Positions 24,556 to 37,125 of a stretch of 64,000 bases of DNA are shown here, piece by piece; positions within the stretch are counted from its first letter, which is position 1, and each line of letters starts with the position of its first letter. Both the position numbers and the translations under genes were made by a program. The notes beneath the pieces were generated by a model. That model ran no database searches. It saw only the letters and a program-made list of their open reading frames with translations, and was not told the DNA's origin. This DNA comes from Lates calcarifer (lineage: Eukaryota; Chordata; Actinopteri; Centropomidae), in NCBI RefSeq assembly GCF_001640805.2, contig NC_066847.1:23675504-23739503 (forward strand). The letters are read 5' to 3'.

Positions 24556-25490
24556 CCTGCTGGGCAAAAAAAAAAAAACACCCAACAATGCTACAAGGAC
24601 TCGCTCTTGGCCAAAGTCATTACTACTTTTGATGTGTTGGTGATGTTTTTGACTCACTTCTTCTTTTGTTAAAAAAAATCTCCATGGACAGCTGTTATTA
24701 CTAAGTAGCCCACAACTGCTTTAGATTTACGGGATAACACACTTTTTTCCATTTCACCCTACATGTTGCACAATATCTATTTTTATTCAGAATAGAAAGC
24801 TCTGGAAAATTGTCATTTCTGTTAAAAAAATATAATCTCTGTTTGACCTAAGACTATAACTGCTACTGTATTTTTTTAAGACATTCACATAGTCTGTGCT
24901 TAAAACTTAAATATAAACTGGTTGGATATTAAACTACATAGTACTCAACCTATACATGAGAAATATTGAAGTTTGTTCTATAATGTAAAAGATATAGTAT
25001 TCTTGATGTAGTACACACTCTTGTACACACACACACACACATAAACACACACATGCACGCAGTCCAACAGCACTTGGATCTCTGAGGCACTGGCAGTTGT
25101 CAAGTTCCATTATATTCCACTGCATATCAAGGGAAAAACGCTGTCTGTTCTCTGTATCTTCCTGTCAGATATCCTGCGCACTAATACATGCACATGGCGG
25201 GAGCTTACACATGAGGAAAGTCCAAGTTCTCTGTTCTCGTTGCCATAATGTTCTGCACCAAATTATAAAACAAAAAAGAGGGAAATATTTTTATTTATGC
25301 TCGTAGGGAAGACAAAAACTAATCTCTGTGTTTATTGTGGTCACTTTATGGTTTCTGAATATCTATATACAGATCTGCACCGCTGGATGCTTACTATTGG
25401 AAATTACCAATAATTCATCAAAAATATCAGGTCCTCAAATATCTAACATAAAAAAGAAAAAAAACCAAGGGCCTTTAGGTTGCAGCTACT

Positions 25491-25810
25491 GAAAATATCT
25501 TTTATTGTTTTCTATAAAGACAACAGAAGAGAAAAAACAATTAATCACACTACTCTCTTTGATAACTAAAGCAAAGTTAAGCACTTACTCCCTTTCAGTC
25601 ATTCATGTGATTTCCATGAGGTGTGGTGCAACCTTGGAGCATCTACAGCACCCAAATTTAGTTCCTGTTTCTCCACTGCTTTTGCAGAGAGAGAGACAGA
25701 GAGGTGGGCTCAGTATTCAGGCCAACTGAGATGGATGTTGCCAAGACTCCCCTGGTATACTCAGTGCTAAAAAGGCAACCAGTTTAGTCCTTTTAATTAA
25801 GCTTTGCAAT
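25491..25810 (-). other. gpn2: GPN2 3' UTR
   Basis: Non-coding sequence after the GPN2 stop, with an AATAAA on the minus strand at 25506-25501. UTR length is about 320 nt if this signal is used. Confidence 0.5.
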
Positions 25811-28538
25811 TTACAGGTCCATCATTTCCTCCTCCACAGTCTTTCCACTGGTTTCAACATACCTCTCTTGCACTCCAAGAGTACTGGAGGGTCCGCTGTT
25901 AAGGAAAACGTAACAAAAATAACCCAATTCAGTATGTATATTGTAAGATTAAGGACAGCTGAATTCATCGTAAGTTAATGGAACCATCAGAGTATTCAGT
26001 TTTTCAGCCGCCTCCCGTCAATGCTAAGGTTTGATTTTAAACCAGATGAGTCAGAGTGAGTCACCACAGTGATTAGGAAAGGATACGAGTCAAACTGGAA
26101 GTCTGCCCCCACAGCAGCTGACATCATGGCCTGCAGATTCCTCTCCTCCAGGTCTCCAAAGCAGTAGCCGTTGGCTTTGTCCACTGCTCGTAAGACCTGA
26201 ATCATGCTCTCTTTATCCTGTACACAGAAAACAGAGGCATTTTATCAGCGGGGGTTTTCCCTGTAGAAATTCACTGAAAATACCCACTGACAAAATATTT
26301 GTTGAGGAAACTCTCACTGAAACCATGCTAATCTGCAGTTTAAAGACAGAGTAAGCAGTATAAAACACACAAAGTAAGTATAGAAAGTATATAGAAGTAA
26401 TCCTTTCATAAGCCTGTGTAATAGCTGATGTGTTTCAGATGTCCTAATTCTCTCTGCCTTTTTTTTCCTCTAACAGTCCAATGTACTGCATGAAGGCACC
26501 TTCCTCAAAAAGATTTTGAAACACTCTTGGAAATGTGGTAATGCCTCGTTTTTTGTTAATAAAGTCTTGGTACTCTGAGATAAACTACACATGCATACAA
26601 AGCCACAAAACCAAGAGCTTCACTGGCCTCCAACACTCAAGAGTTTAACATCTTTTCTTTCCCAAGGTCAAAAATGTTGTGTGTTTTTTGTCCTGTCAAA
26701 TTTGCAGTGTTAAGCACCATTGGTAACCAAGGTAACTGGTGGCTGCTTAACTAAGTGAAGTAGAAAACAGAGAAATGGATCAAGGCTGCATTTCCCAGAG
26801 TGCTAACCTGCCATTTGTATAAATTACTGGTCCCATATGCAGTGATGGCAGAGCGGTCTAGACTCCTGTCTCTGGACACACGCAGGATCCAATCAGTCTC
26901 CATAAAAAAGTAATGTCAGGGAACGAATACAGTGTGCAGACAGCCCACTCCCTTTCTGCAGAAAATTGATCCGGTCTTCAATTTGAAATGCTAAGAGTGA
27001 TTCATGATTATGACTGATTCGTCTTTTTGAAACATTCGGTTTTAAGTTTGCTTTCCAAACATGAAATTAGTTTTAATTAGTAAAAGGAAAAAAAAAAAAT
27101 TTACAATCCTCCAGCCAGTTGTTCTGTGCGATTTCTGTATATGACAGAGTAATGTTTGATTGGTCAGGCTACATTAGGTCTGTGATAGCTCAAAGCAGAC
27201 TTTATGCTCAGTAGTCACTGAGCAACAACATATTTCAGACAGACAGAGCTGTGTTTTTTTTCAGTGTCACAGAATAGCACATATATAATAATATCTACAA
27301 GACTACATGAATTACATTTCATCAGTTTTACTAATTCAAATTCAGAGTAATGATAACAACCATGTACGGTTAGCATCAGCACTAGCCTGAGCCACATTAG
27401 CCCTTATCTGAATCAGAAAATAGTAATTCAGTGGAGTTACAGCAATATTAGGTGGTTTTTGCTAGAATGTATGACCAGCATATTAAAATATTTTGAGCCT
27501 GAACTATACCTGTACATTGAGAGGCACAAAGGAGACAAGGCCATAATCCTGGACGACCTCCACCAGCTTTTCATTTAGATGGCGGAATCTTTTAAAGAAA
27601 GGATCTGCAGCCAGGTGATCAAGAAGATAGGTCAGATCCATGACCTCTGTGTAAAAGTCAAGGTTGAAGGCTGTGCAAGAATACAGACAAGGAAAAATTA
27701 TTGGTGTGTGTCTGAAAAATACAATCCTCTGTCTGTGTGTCTAACACTTGTTTCATTTGAGGTGAAGCCAGAAGCCTCTTACCCAGTTTGCCATACTGCT
27801 CAATCAAGTCCATCTTAGAGAGGACATTGACGTGGGGGAGCTCCACATGCAGCATGGTGGACAGGGAGGTACACAGCACGGAGATGAACTTGGCTGGGTC
27901 AGCACAGTAATGAGAGTCTACAAGGTGCACTGCGGTCAGCTGAGAGTGAGAAAGTAGGGGAGAACAACAGTCATGAGGTGTGATTGTGGTCTAAAGGATC
28001 TAAAGGGGAAATCACTTTCATATTAAGTTAATGTATAATGACTGTGGCTATAATTTAAGTATCAGATGAATGCTCAGGGGACATGAGATCATTCCCATTC
28101 CTGAATGCATTAGCTCACCCTGAAATTCCACTTGGCCAGCTGTGAGAATATATTCTTTACTGAACTCTGGTGGGTGTAGAGCTCCACCTGTCCAGGACAG
28201 TCAAACAGGAAGTAGCAGTCACTGTGCTGTTTGAGCTTGCTCTCTAACCAGTCCAGATTTGCTTCAGCGTACTCCATACAGTAAAGGAGCCCACCATTGG
28301 GCCCAAGCTTCAAGCCCTCCATGACATCGTCCAGAGTAACCAACTCTGAGATGTCTACCGCACAGGAATATGGTAGTCCTTCATTAGCAGGGTCCATGTT
28401 CACCACGACCACCTTGCGTCCCAGGTGAGTCAGGAACTCTTGCATCCCTTGGCAGTAAGTGGTTTTACCTGAACCTGGGGGTCCAATGACCACTTGGCCG
28501 AAACGTAGAGAGGGGGTTGCTCCTTTCTGGCTGGACAT
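25811..28538 (-). CDS. gpn2: GPN2, GPN-loop GTPase 2
   Basis: Five exons, 28538..28119, 27939..27783, 27670..27510, 26217..26087 and 25895..25811, encode 317 aa (human 310). GPN-loop GTPases assist cytoplasmic assembly and nuclear import of RNA polymerase II. Seen: P-loop GPPGSGKTT (19-27), the defining Gly-Pro-Asn insertion at 79-81 (LGPNGG), DCPGQVEL switch motif (113-120), and SKMDL base-recognition motif in exon 2. The last exon ([19 protein letters not shown], ending EEEMMDL) was found from protein similarity. It joins through a TC|GTATCC donor; without this splice the frame runs on into unrelated sequence. The gene lies immediately downstream of GPATCH3 on the same strand, an arrangement also known in mammals. 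Confidence 0.95.
26218..27509. other. GPN2 intron 3 with tRNA-like relic
   Basis: A 1.3 kb intron without a coding segment. At about 26836-26900 it carries TGGCAGAGCGGTCTA, nearly identical to the A box of Leu/Ser-type tRNAs, and 40 bases later GGATCCAATC, a degenerate B box. The flanks do not pair as an acceptor stem, so this is a decayed tRNA pseudogene or the head of a tRNA-derived SINE, not a working tRNA. Confidence 0.4.
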
Positions 28539-29340
28539 GGTTTCAGCACCGAGGGAACTGATGGGCTATAGGTGGTGGTTCACATCCGAAGGGACCGGGA
28601 TGTCAGAGGGGCCACATGTGCTGCACCGAGCAGGACATCAGCATCCAGCTTTCTGTTAGGTAGTAAGAGGCACATCAGACAGTGTCAGATACCAGCGCTA
28701 AACTAGATGAAGGTTAGTTCAGCCATCACTTCGGACTTAAAAGAAATAAAAATAAATTATGCTCACCTCAATATTTTTCACTCGTATAAACATTTATCAA
28801 AAAGTAAATACATCTCAACGGTCAACAACGTTCAAGTTTTACATTTAGGTAAGTTAACATTAATGAAGTGAGCTGGCTAACGCTATCTCGCTAGCTTCAG
28901 TTAAAAGTCTGTGTACGACACAAAACAACCGCTAGCGACAATTTTATTACACTGTTATAGACTTAAATCTGTAAATTTAACGAATGCTGATAAGTAATTA
29001 CCATGTACCGCCGTTATGTTTGCAAGCGTGCAATACTCGAGCGCTAAAAGGCTAAGCTACTCTAAAGCACATCCGGGTTACGTTGCCGTCAAAATAAAAG
29101 CAGTGTTTTTCATGTTGTACGGAGTACAACACCAGCTAAAGATTTAGGTCGTAAAACTTCGTATATTCTTCCAACTAGACGCTTCTTAAATAATTAATAT
29201 AGCCCATACGATTTCATACAAATATGCATAATCATAGGAAAACAAATTTTTATGTGACAGTGAGTCAGCAATCTGTTTTCATTTCATTGAATAAGCATGT
29301 CAAGAGTAAAGAGACAAACTCATCACAAGTGGAATGATTG
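28539..29340. other. GPN2 upstream region and GPN2-GPATCH3 intergenic
   Basis: No coding gene is seen. GCTAAC/GCTAGC words at 28876, 28890 and 28931 and scattered CpGs up to about 29100 suggest the GPN2 promoter and possibly a non-coding first exon on the minus strand. The remainder is AT-rich. Confidence 0.45.
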
Positions 29341-29408
29341 AAAAATGTTTTAATATCAAAGGCAGACAAATAAGTAGTTAAAAAATAATTATATATACAA
29401 AATAAGAA

Positions 29409-29414
29409 TTTATT
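29409..29414 (-). promoter_or_regulatory. gpatch3: GPATCH3 polyadenylation signal close to the stop codon
   Basis: The minus-strand AATAAA begins six bases after the GPATCH3 stop codon (29422-29420). If used, the 3' UTR would be only about 25-40 nt. Confidence 0.45.
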
Positions 29415-29419
29415 TTATG

Positions 29420-32247
29420 TCATCTCCGTGGTCCAATGCTGCCACCTGGCTGCCAGCCTCTGTACTTCATACTGGTGTTTGGTTGGCGTCTGAGCAAAGT
29501 GTCACCTCTATCTATGTCTTTGGGTTTATCATACACTGTGGTTATGTGGAAATCTGTTCTGGCCTTTTTCACAGGATGTAAGACCAATTTCTCTCCATGA
29601 TACCTGCAAAAACAAAAATTCAGAATAGCATAAGAAAAGCAGTCTATGACAAATCAAACATAACATACTAAAACTTGCAATTATATTTTGTCAACTCACC
29701 CAAAGCCTCTTTTGCAGTTAGGATGTTGGCCCTCATTCTCCAGGGCTTCAGGGATTCCAGGTTGACTGCTTCCCAACCCTTCACCATCCTTCCAGCCTTG
29801 CTTCTCCATCACACGACGGCCAACGCCCTACCCAGGGGAAATATATTAATTAAATAGCTTGTAGTGACTGAGGGAGACATTTTTGGAGCAAATAAAAGGT
29901 AGCCGCAATCTTCTTACCTTGGTGAACCTCTCAAAGCTGCCGATAGATTGACTGGATCCAGATCCATCTTCAAGACCCTCCCTCAGCCTCTTTTCGTACC
30001 GCATTCGAATATAGTCGCGGGCATCCATGTCGCCTCCATCTGTGAGAGGCAGAGCTGGGTTAAAGAATCTGACTCTGCAGGGATAATTTCATTTTTTGGC
30101 CTTCCTCAGTCAAGGTAACTGGAGATGTCCAGCAAACTTGAGATACCTTTATCATAGTAAACGCTCATGTCAACATCCCAGTCGTCTGCCGTTTGTTCAT
30201 CAAAATCTGAAAGGACAAAGTGGCATAAATGTAATCAATATTTCAGCAAATACACTTCATTCAGTCAAAAAAAAAACACATAATTGTAATTTTAATCTAT
30301 TTAGATCTTAACAGATTTTGCACAAAGTTAGTTGTACAAAATCTGTCTGGATGGCTGGAAAATACATTAATCTTCAATGTCTAGACTGTATGATTAATGT
30401 ATCTTTTGCATACCTCCTTCTTCTTCCTGCCAGTACTGGGCATCAGTGTAGAACACCAGGCCCGAGCCGCCCTTTTCCCACTTCAGCTCGATCTCCTCCT
30501 CATACAGCCTCTCTTTGCTTCGCTCCTGGCTCGTTACATCATCATGTAAAGCTTCATGGCGCTCCCACTCCTCACAGCAGTCATCATCCTGCAATCAACA
30601 AGATGAATAATTGGCAAACCTCAGGGGATGATGATGATGACGACTATTTAGGCGGCCCTATATTACAGCCTACACATGCTAAGAACTGACAGGTATTGAT
30701 GGATTTAACCTTATACCCACATCATCTGCATTTGACTGCGTGTTGTCGTCCTCCTCGTCTCTCTGCGGCTCATCAGTCTCTGTTGCTTCTGTGCTGTGAG
30801 CCGGCTTCCTCAATCTAGAGGGTGGAGCAACCAAAGTGCCTGGTCCCGCTATTTCATGTCCGGCAGCTGTTAATACGGTCTCCTCTGTGGCTGGAAGCGT
30901 CCAAGTGTCCTGATACTGGAAGGGTACGTTGCCGTAGCGGCGGTTGGAGCTGGTCTTGGGGAACGTGAGGCCCAACTTCCGGATGAGGCGCGGAGGCAGT
31001 CGGCAGGACTGGATGAGCTGGAGGAAAACTTTAACCGGTGTGCCCACATTCCCATTCTGCATCAGAGCGGGTGGATTCAGCTCAGGTAAGCTTTTGAGGT
31101 CAGCCTCTGTGAAACGCTCTGTTAACGAAACACGGTGCCGCTGTTCATACTTTGTTTTATAGGGGAATGATCCATCATCTGAAAGAATAAAGAAAAGTTT
31201 AGATGTGATAACACTTCAATGTCACAATTAAACAAGAAAAAAGACAACAATCACTTATGTAAAGAAGCCTTGGCATAGATTACATAATTCCCATACTTTT
31301 TTACAGTGATTATAACTTCACAAATACAAAGAGAACAGGGAAATGATGGGAAAGTGGTGCATTTAAGCCCTCGTAATATTTTCAGTACTGTTGGAGGTCT
31401 CACAAAAAACACATTTTGAAAATAACAGCCCAAATTAAAGCAGTAGAGGCCCAGACATCCAGACTGTTACTCTCTCAGTTAAATCCCTTTTGACTGACAT
31501 GTGTTAATGTTAATGTCCTTAGCCTGTTTGTTGTATAACGGATAACCTCCATGTGCTTTTATATGCACTGTAATTGGGGTGTCATTGTAAAAGAGAGCTT
31601 TATCTTAATGGCCCTCCCTGTTATAAATATAGAGGTTATGATAATAATGATAAATCACTAGAATGGTAAATGGTAAAAAGTAAAATCTGCGGAGTGCCCC
31701 TTTAATATGGCACATCAGAAGTAGGTAAAACCCGTACAAGAGGAATGAAGTCTTTCCTAACGTCCTCACTAACAGTGGAGCTGAAGGCAGGCGGAGGTTA
31801 AAAAGCACGTACAACGTCTCACTAACCTTTGTCATGTGTAACTTTGATTTTTTTGATAACACAGCGCCTGGCCAGCCATGTCCCTTTAGAGTCAATCCAG
31901 TGATTCCCCGCATACATCCTGACGAACCTGTCCGCCTCTGTACCATGAACTGAGACGATACAACAGCACGACTTCACCGCCTGCTTCTTCACCGAGCTGC
32001 TATTTGAGACCTGGTCGGTCCCCGAACAGTTGGAGCTGCCCGTCTTCTCTTCACTGTCTCCACACACGGCGTTTTCGGGTCCCTCGGACTCTCTGAGAAC
32101 CCCCGGCCGATGACGGTAGTGAAAACACCGAAAACCTCCGCTTTCTATGAACTGACTGAAATAATTCCTCAGGTCCGCTGAGCGAAAGGCTACGGGAATA
32201 TTGCTAATTGCAAAATACACGGGAGCTACACCTTCGCTGTCCGCCAT
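29420..32247 (-). CDS. gpatch3: GPATCH3, G-patch domain protein 3
   Basis: Seven exons, 32247..31827, 31178..30721, 30588..30414, 30206..30147, 30039..29918, 29827..29700 and 29603..29420, encode 515 aa (human 525). Known of the family: a G-patch protein reported as a negative regulator of RIG-I-like/MAVS signalling; G-patches commonly contact DEAH helicases. Seen: N-terminal block with YFSQF and FRCFHYRHRP, MYAGNHWIDSKGTWLARRC, CRLPPRLI with RRYGNVPFQY, an acidic linker, EEWERHEALHDDV, IELKWEKGGSGLVFYTDAQ, DDWDVDMSVYYD, and a G-patch at about 405-455 (GVGRRVMEKQGWKDGEGLG). For exon 2 the donor GAT|GTGGGT was preferred over a GTATAA four bases further because only it keeps frame with the DDDCCEEWERHE exon. 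Confidence 0.94.
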
Positions 32248-33914
32248 GATTGTTTATCGCCTGAACAACAAACGTCATCTGAACGACTTCACAAACAACG
32301 TCACATCCGGTTCCCGATACATTAGAAATACTAACCAGCTTACTTACATTTTATAACAACAGTCGGTAACACCGAGCATATAGAGTCAGAATATAGACAT
32401 TTAATAACTATAATGTTGTGAGCTGATATAAGCACATTTTTAAGTCTTAATCTATATATTTGTAATCATTTACAATCTTTTCTACGACGACATATTTTAT
32501 TTTATTACAACTGTTTTTTCTTTTTTACTATATTGTCAGCAGCTTCCACTTAAGAGCGTCCACAGGAGGAGTCTTAGTCGTTGACATATAATAATTAATC
32601 ATATAATACATTAATAAACACATTAATTCATCATACATTCTTACTTCTATAAATGCTAATGGGCACTTTTACCCAGTAGTGAACTGTCTTCCATGGCTGA
32701 AGAATGGAGTATGATTGATAGTAAATAGAGACACATCAAAACAAGGACACATGGCTATAAAGGTAAATAAACACTGAGGATTTTCACATCAACCAGAGTT
32801 CAATTTTAACATGGTAAAATCTGTACAGTCTTTTTCTTTCTCTCTTTAATTCTTAATTATTTGTTATTTCTGTGCTGTTCTCATACATGTCAAAGCAAAA
32901 AAACAAGGAAGGAGTTATACAGATAGAGGATATTTATCTTCATCTTCAGTGATACTAGTATATCACAATATGTCATCTTTAGTATCAAACCACCCATTGT
33001 GAACAATAATAATGACTCTCTGACGGTTTTACTGTATCTACATGTGCACTATTATTTCTATGTCTTCAAGACCTTTTTGCGAACTAGTCCAAACTGAATT
33101 TCCAAGAAATATGTTTGCACAGATAAAAGATAAAGTGACAGTGATGCAGTTTGACTGGGAGCAGCTCAGCCCACACAGTGTCTCCTTCAACCTTACAGGC
33201 CACATCAGTGGTGTCAGACCCAATCTGCTCTCTGACAAAGCAACAAAGGAGCAAAAATGGGAGATACCTATGAAGAGATTCCCCTTCCTGGACGACTTCA
33301 TTTTACAAAACATAAACTAGTAACAATGTAAACAGAACATTGATAGTGAGCTCTCCTGCACTGTTGATTACATTCAATGTTAAAATGTTAAAAGGAGAAA
33401 TAAAACCATGAGACTCAAATGACAGTTACAAGAGCAGCATTCTGGCTCAGTTTTTAACTTTACATATCTATTTTTGATTTAGGCAAAAGGCAACAAGATA
33501 AGTATGAGACTCTTTAACATCACAGAACGGACAAAACACAATGTTACAAAAATACTAAAGTGTTTCACATCACCAAATGTTCTTCAAACCTCTTTCAGAG
33601 AAACATCGAAGGAATATTGTAGGTTCATTGACCCAGAGGCTAGCTCTTTAACCTTCACCTCAGCTTTTATCATTGTGTTTTGATAGTAATGGGCAATAAA
33701 ACTAGGCCTGGGTGTCTGAACCCTGACATCACTTTACACACCATATTACACACTTACTGTGCATTAGTCATAGCAATCCTGGCTCATGGAAGTCCCACAC
33801 TAATCCTCAAGAATGTCAGATGTGGAAAGAGAAAAAAGTTGTGTTGAAACTACCTTAATTTTACAGATATTATTATAGTTGTAAGTCAGAAATGAGATGA
33901 CATCTTTACACAAA

Positions 33915-33952
<38 letters not shown>
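33915..33952. repeat. (CA)n microsatellite
   Basis: About nineteen CA units with a terminal CATACA variant. Confidence 0.95.
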
Positions 33953-33957
<5 letters not shown>

Positions 33958-34682
33958 CAAAAATACTCGTCACAAAAAAGATGCTGTCATGAGTTAGTGC
34001 CATGGAGTTTTTGCCCTTTGGAACTTAATAAAATTCAACTCTGGGGCTTGGTATTGTTGATACTTTTTTTTATACCAGTGCCATAACACTAATAATATTT
34101 TTTTATATCTCACATCAAGGAACATAAAAATGTTGTTTTTTTTTTTTTTTTACAAAACCCGTTCATTCTATTCGACTATAAAATCACATTTTTAACATGC
34201 CTCAGTGCCTCTTAATGCAACGATAGGAGAACGTTGCCTAAGTGAACAAGCAGTCAGTGCCAGCTCTCTGTGCAGTACTTGATAGTTTTTAATACACTTT
34301 TAGCTTTATCTTAATTTAGTATGTGTGCTTTTCCAGGTGCAGCAGGGTCAGTAGAGTATGTCACTGTGAAAAAAAAAAACATCCAGCAAGATAGACAATT
34401 TAATTATTATTGATTTCTCCCCTAGTGATTTATGAATTTTGTCAACAGGAAGGTCCAAAAATTTGATTGTTTGAAAATGTATGTACAGCATTCTAGGTCT
34501 GTCTTACTGCACATGAATTTGTGGTATTATCCCTGTAAGTCAATAACATACATTAATTTTACAGTGATCCTGACAGAACTACATATAAACACGTGAACTG
34601 AATTCCAACAATTTGAACTCCAGGATAATTCAATAATTTTTCCCCGAGGATTGAAACAACCCCACAAATGACCGTCATCATT

Positions 34683-34739
34683 GGGTCGATGACCTCGTGA
34701 AAAATGAACCTTGGTTATATTAGCAGTAGGTCAAGGTCA
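34683..34739 (+). promoter_or_regulatory. Candidate nuclear-receptor response elements upstream of NR0B2
   Basis: Seen: GGGTCGATGACCT (34683-34695), an inverted repeat with one-base spacer whose second half-site is perfect; AGGTCAAGGTCA (34728-34739), containing TCAAGGTCA, the exact extended half-site of NR5A (LRH-1/SF-1) and ERR receptors. Further half-sites occur at about 34708 and 34807. Known: mammalian SHP is induced by FXR through an IR-1 and by LRH-1 through such half-sites. That these act on NR0B2, 3 kb downstream, is inference. Confidence 0.35.
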
Positions 34740-36559
34740 AGTGTCATGTTCCAGACTCAGTGTGTCCTATTATGTGCACACATGAAATGGACGTACTCAG
34801 AGTCCAATGACCTAGGAAAACTTAAACCAGAGGAAAAACAAAAGTCAATATTTGGAGGAAACCTTACAAGACAAGCGAACTTTGTTTCAGCAGATGAGGG
34901 ATACGTGCTCTCTTCAGAATGATCCAATGATTGTCCTGTGATTGATATTACAGTCAATGGCTTTGATGCATTTTTACAGTTTATTTGTATTTTAAATATA
35001 ATTATAGTCAATATTCAGGTGACAGCCATTACATCACGCTTCATCAGACCTAGACCATTTCACTTCCTTGATCTACAGCAGTTGTTCTACTTCTAGAATG
35101 AAGGACACTTTATTTTTACTGTCTTAGTGGAGATAAGTGTCTGTCCTCCGTGTCCGTCTCTGCCTGCTCCTAACCTCTATAAACACAAGCCTTATCACAT
35201 GCATTTACAATTGTCAGCATGTCTCATGAAGCCCGAGGCCTGCTGAGTGCATTGTAGGTCACTTTGCAGAAAGTACCGCATTCTCAAAGATAACATAATC
35301 TGTTTCATCATATATTTGAAGCTGTGGTCCGTCTTGATTTAGCTCCTGTGTGTGTGCATGGACATGTCCGGTCTCCTGTGAATAATCACTGTGTGTCATA
35401 ATGAGATCATACCAGGAAAGAAAATGAGGCAATGAAACATATTCCACAGTATTCTTTGAAGGGATGAGTAAAGAGAATGACGGAGTAAAACAAACACTCG
35501 GTGACTGGTGCTGCCAGTTGTGTCTGGCATGTAATCTCTTTATTGCAGTCATTCACCTCACAGACTAACCTTGACCCCCGATGCTCCGTGGTTCAGGTCT
35601 TCCTCTGGAACTTCCACCCTGTGATGGTTTTCAGGCTTCTTGGCTTGCACAGCAGATGTCCAGCAAAAATATAACATATACTGTATCATCTGTCACCATA
35701 CAATGTGATAAACAGATTTTAGTAGGTTCACAGTGCCAAATGTCCCGACCAGGGGGGTGTGTTTTTGAAAATATGCTGTTTGTTTATTTGTGACAATAAT
35801 AAAGTAATTTGCTTATCAGTGTCAAACCTCTGTGCCAGGCACCAGGAAGATAACATATTAGGATCAACTCAGTTAAATGAGGAGGGGAACGTTGTACTAC
35901 CTGTTACAGACGCCATAAACTGAAATTCCTTGAATTTTTCATGTTTCAGGATAAAATACAACAATTTTACAAAGTCAATCTGAGACACACTAAAGCTCTG
36001 TAACGACGAAGGACGCTGTCTGAAGTCATTCCATTGACAGTGACGGAAAGGCTCAGTCTGTCCACAGTATCTGTTGAGCCAAAGACTGAACAAATTTCAG
36101 CCTCGTGACTAAAGCAAAAAAGTAAAACAAAGTTGGATTTCACATTACTGTACCCAAATGCAAATTTATCTAAAATTACGCATGTTGTTTTAACTATTTA
36201 TTCACAATAGCACACAAGGAACTTGCGCATGAAAAAAAAAATACAGCAAAATGACGATGGAAGTGTCTTCACATTGTGGTATTTCATCTGTCTTTAAACT
36301 GCACTATGTGTGAATTATTTTTCATGATGATATATTAACATCGTCATGATATTTTTAGAAGACTGGGCAAAGCTGCAGGGCTGTAGCTATACCATTATGG
36401 ACACTGTGGTCAATAAGCTCTATCCCCTTCCTTAAATTTGGGGTATTTTATGCCTATATTAGATATCCAATAATTGCAACAACCAGGGGACAAATTATAT
36501 TCTACAGGTAAAAACTTATAGTACACAGTGACTGATTCCACTATTTTTAGACATTCTAG

Positions 36560-37125
36560 CTGCATATCTCTATGGAAGGTAATGCTGGTCAGCCGGTCCA
36601 CCACTTTGGTCTAGACTAACATATCTCAATAACTATGACATGGAGTGCTATCAAATTTTGTACAGACATTCATGTTCCCCAGAGGATAAATCCTAATCAC
36701 TTTGGTGATCCTGTGACTTTTCCTTTAGTATGCGCCATCATACATTTTTGTGAAGAGTCTCAACAACAATTGGATGGACTGATCAAAACCCTCTCATGTC
36801 CCCTTTAAAATACTGACTTCAATTCCTTAAATTCTTTGTGTAGCGCCATCATTAGGTCAAAATTTTAATTTGTCCAGTACTTTGATTTATGACCAAATAT
36901 CTGCAAAACTAATGACATTCCCATCAGCCTCAGCTGTGTTTGATGTTAATAAGGAAATATTAACATGCTAACTCTAACATGAGCATGGTAAACATTACAT
37001 CTACTTAGCATCAGTATGTTAGCATTGTCGTCGTGAGCATGTTGGCACGATGATGTTTGCAATTTGTGCCTTAGTGCAGTCTCTAGTAGTGTAGTAATAA
37101 GCCACTAGACTTCTTCAACTCTGTA
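36560..37125 (+). repeat. Degenerate interspersed repeat of a common teleost type
   Basis: Phrases such as 'tttgtacagacattcatgtt', 'aggataaatcctaatcactt', 'gcgccatcattaggtcaaaa', 'caaaactaatgacattccca' and 'gtatgttagcattgtcgtcg' match, from memory, a repeat found in very many copies in percomorph genomes. No coding potential is seen. Its class (SINE or non-autonomous DNA element) cannot be settled from the sequence alone. Confidence 0.6.

Larger units (their letters stand above)
22481..25490. other. Gene-free, simple-repeat-rich interval between ARID1A and GPN2
   Basis: No coding gene is recognisable. It contains a series of dinucleotide tracts (listed separately), poly-T at about 23016, poly-A at about 24566, a short CA tract at about 25027-25050, and one promoter-like spot at 24485-24555. 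ARID1A diverges to the left; GPN2 ends at the right edge of this interval. Confidence 0.6.
32248..36559. other. GPATCH3-NR0B2 intergenic, left part
   Basis: No recognisable gene. The first ~80 bases are the GPATCH3 5' region. The rest is AT-rich with a CA microsatellite at 33915-33952, a poly-T at about 34136, and nuclear-receptor-type motifs at 34683-34812. An uninterrupted 92-codon frame at 33042-33320 (plus) has no family resemblance and is not called. Confidence 0.5.

Noticed and set aside
25996..26205. GPN2 ending by read-through of exon 4
   Set aside because: The residues after GADFQFDS are unlike GPN2; the exon at 25895 restores the conserved [10 protein letters not shown] end in the correct phase.
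26836..26900. Functional tRNA gene
   Set aside because: No acceptor-stem complementarity and two B-box mismatches; kept only as a relic.
33042..33320. 92-codon open frame in the GPATCH3-NR0B2 gap
   Set aside because: No recognisable domain or splice partners, and both strands are open by chance; no promoter or polyadenylation context.
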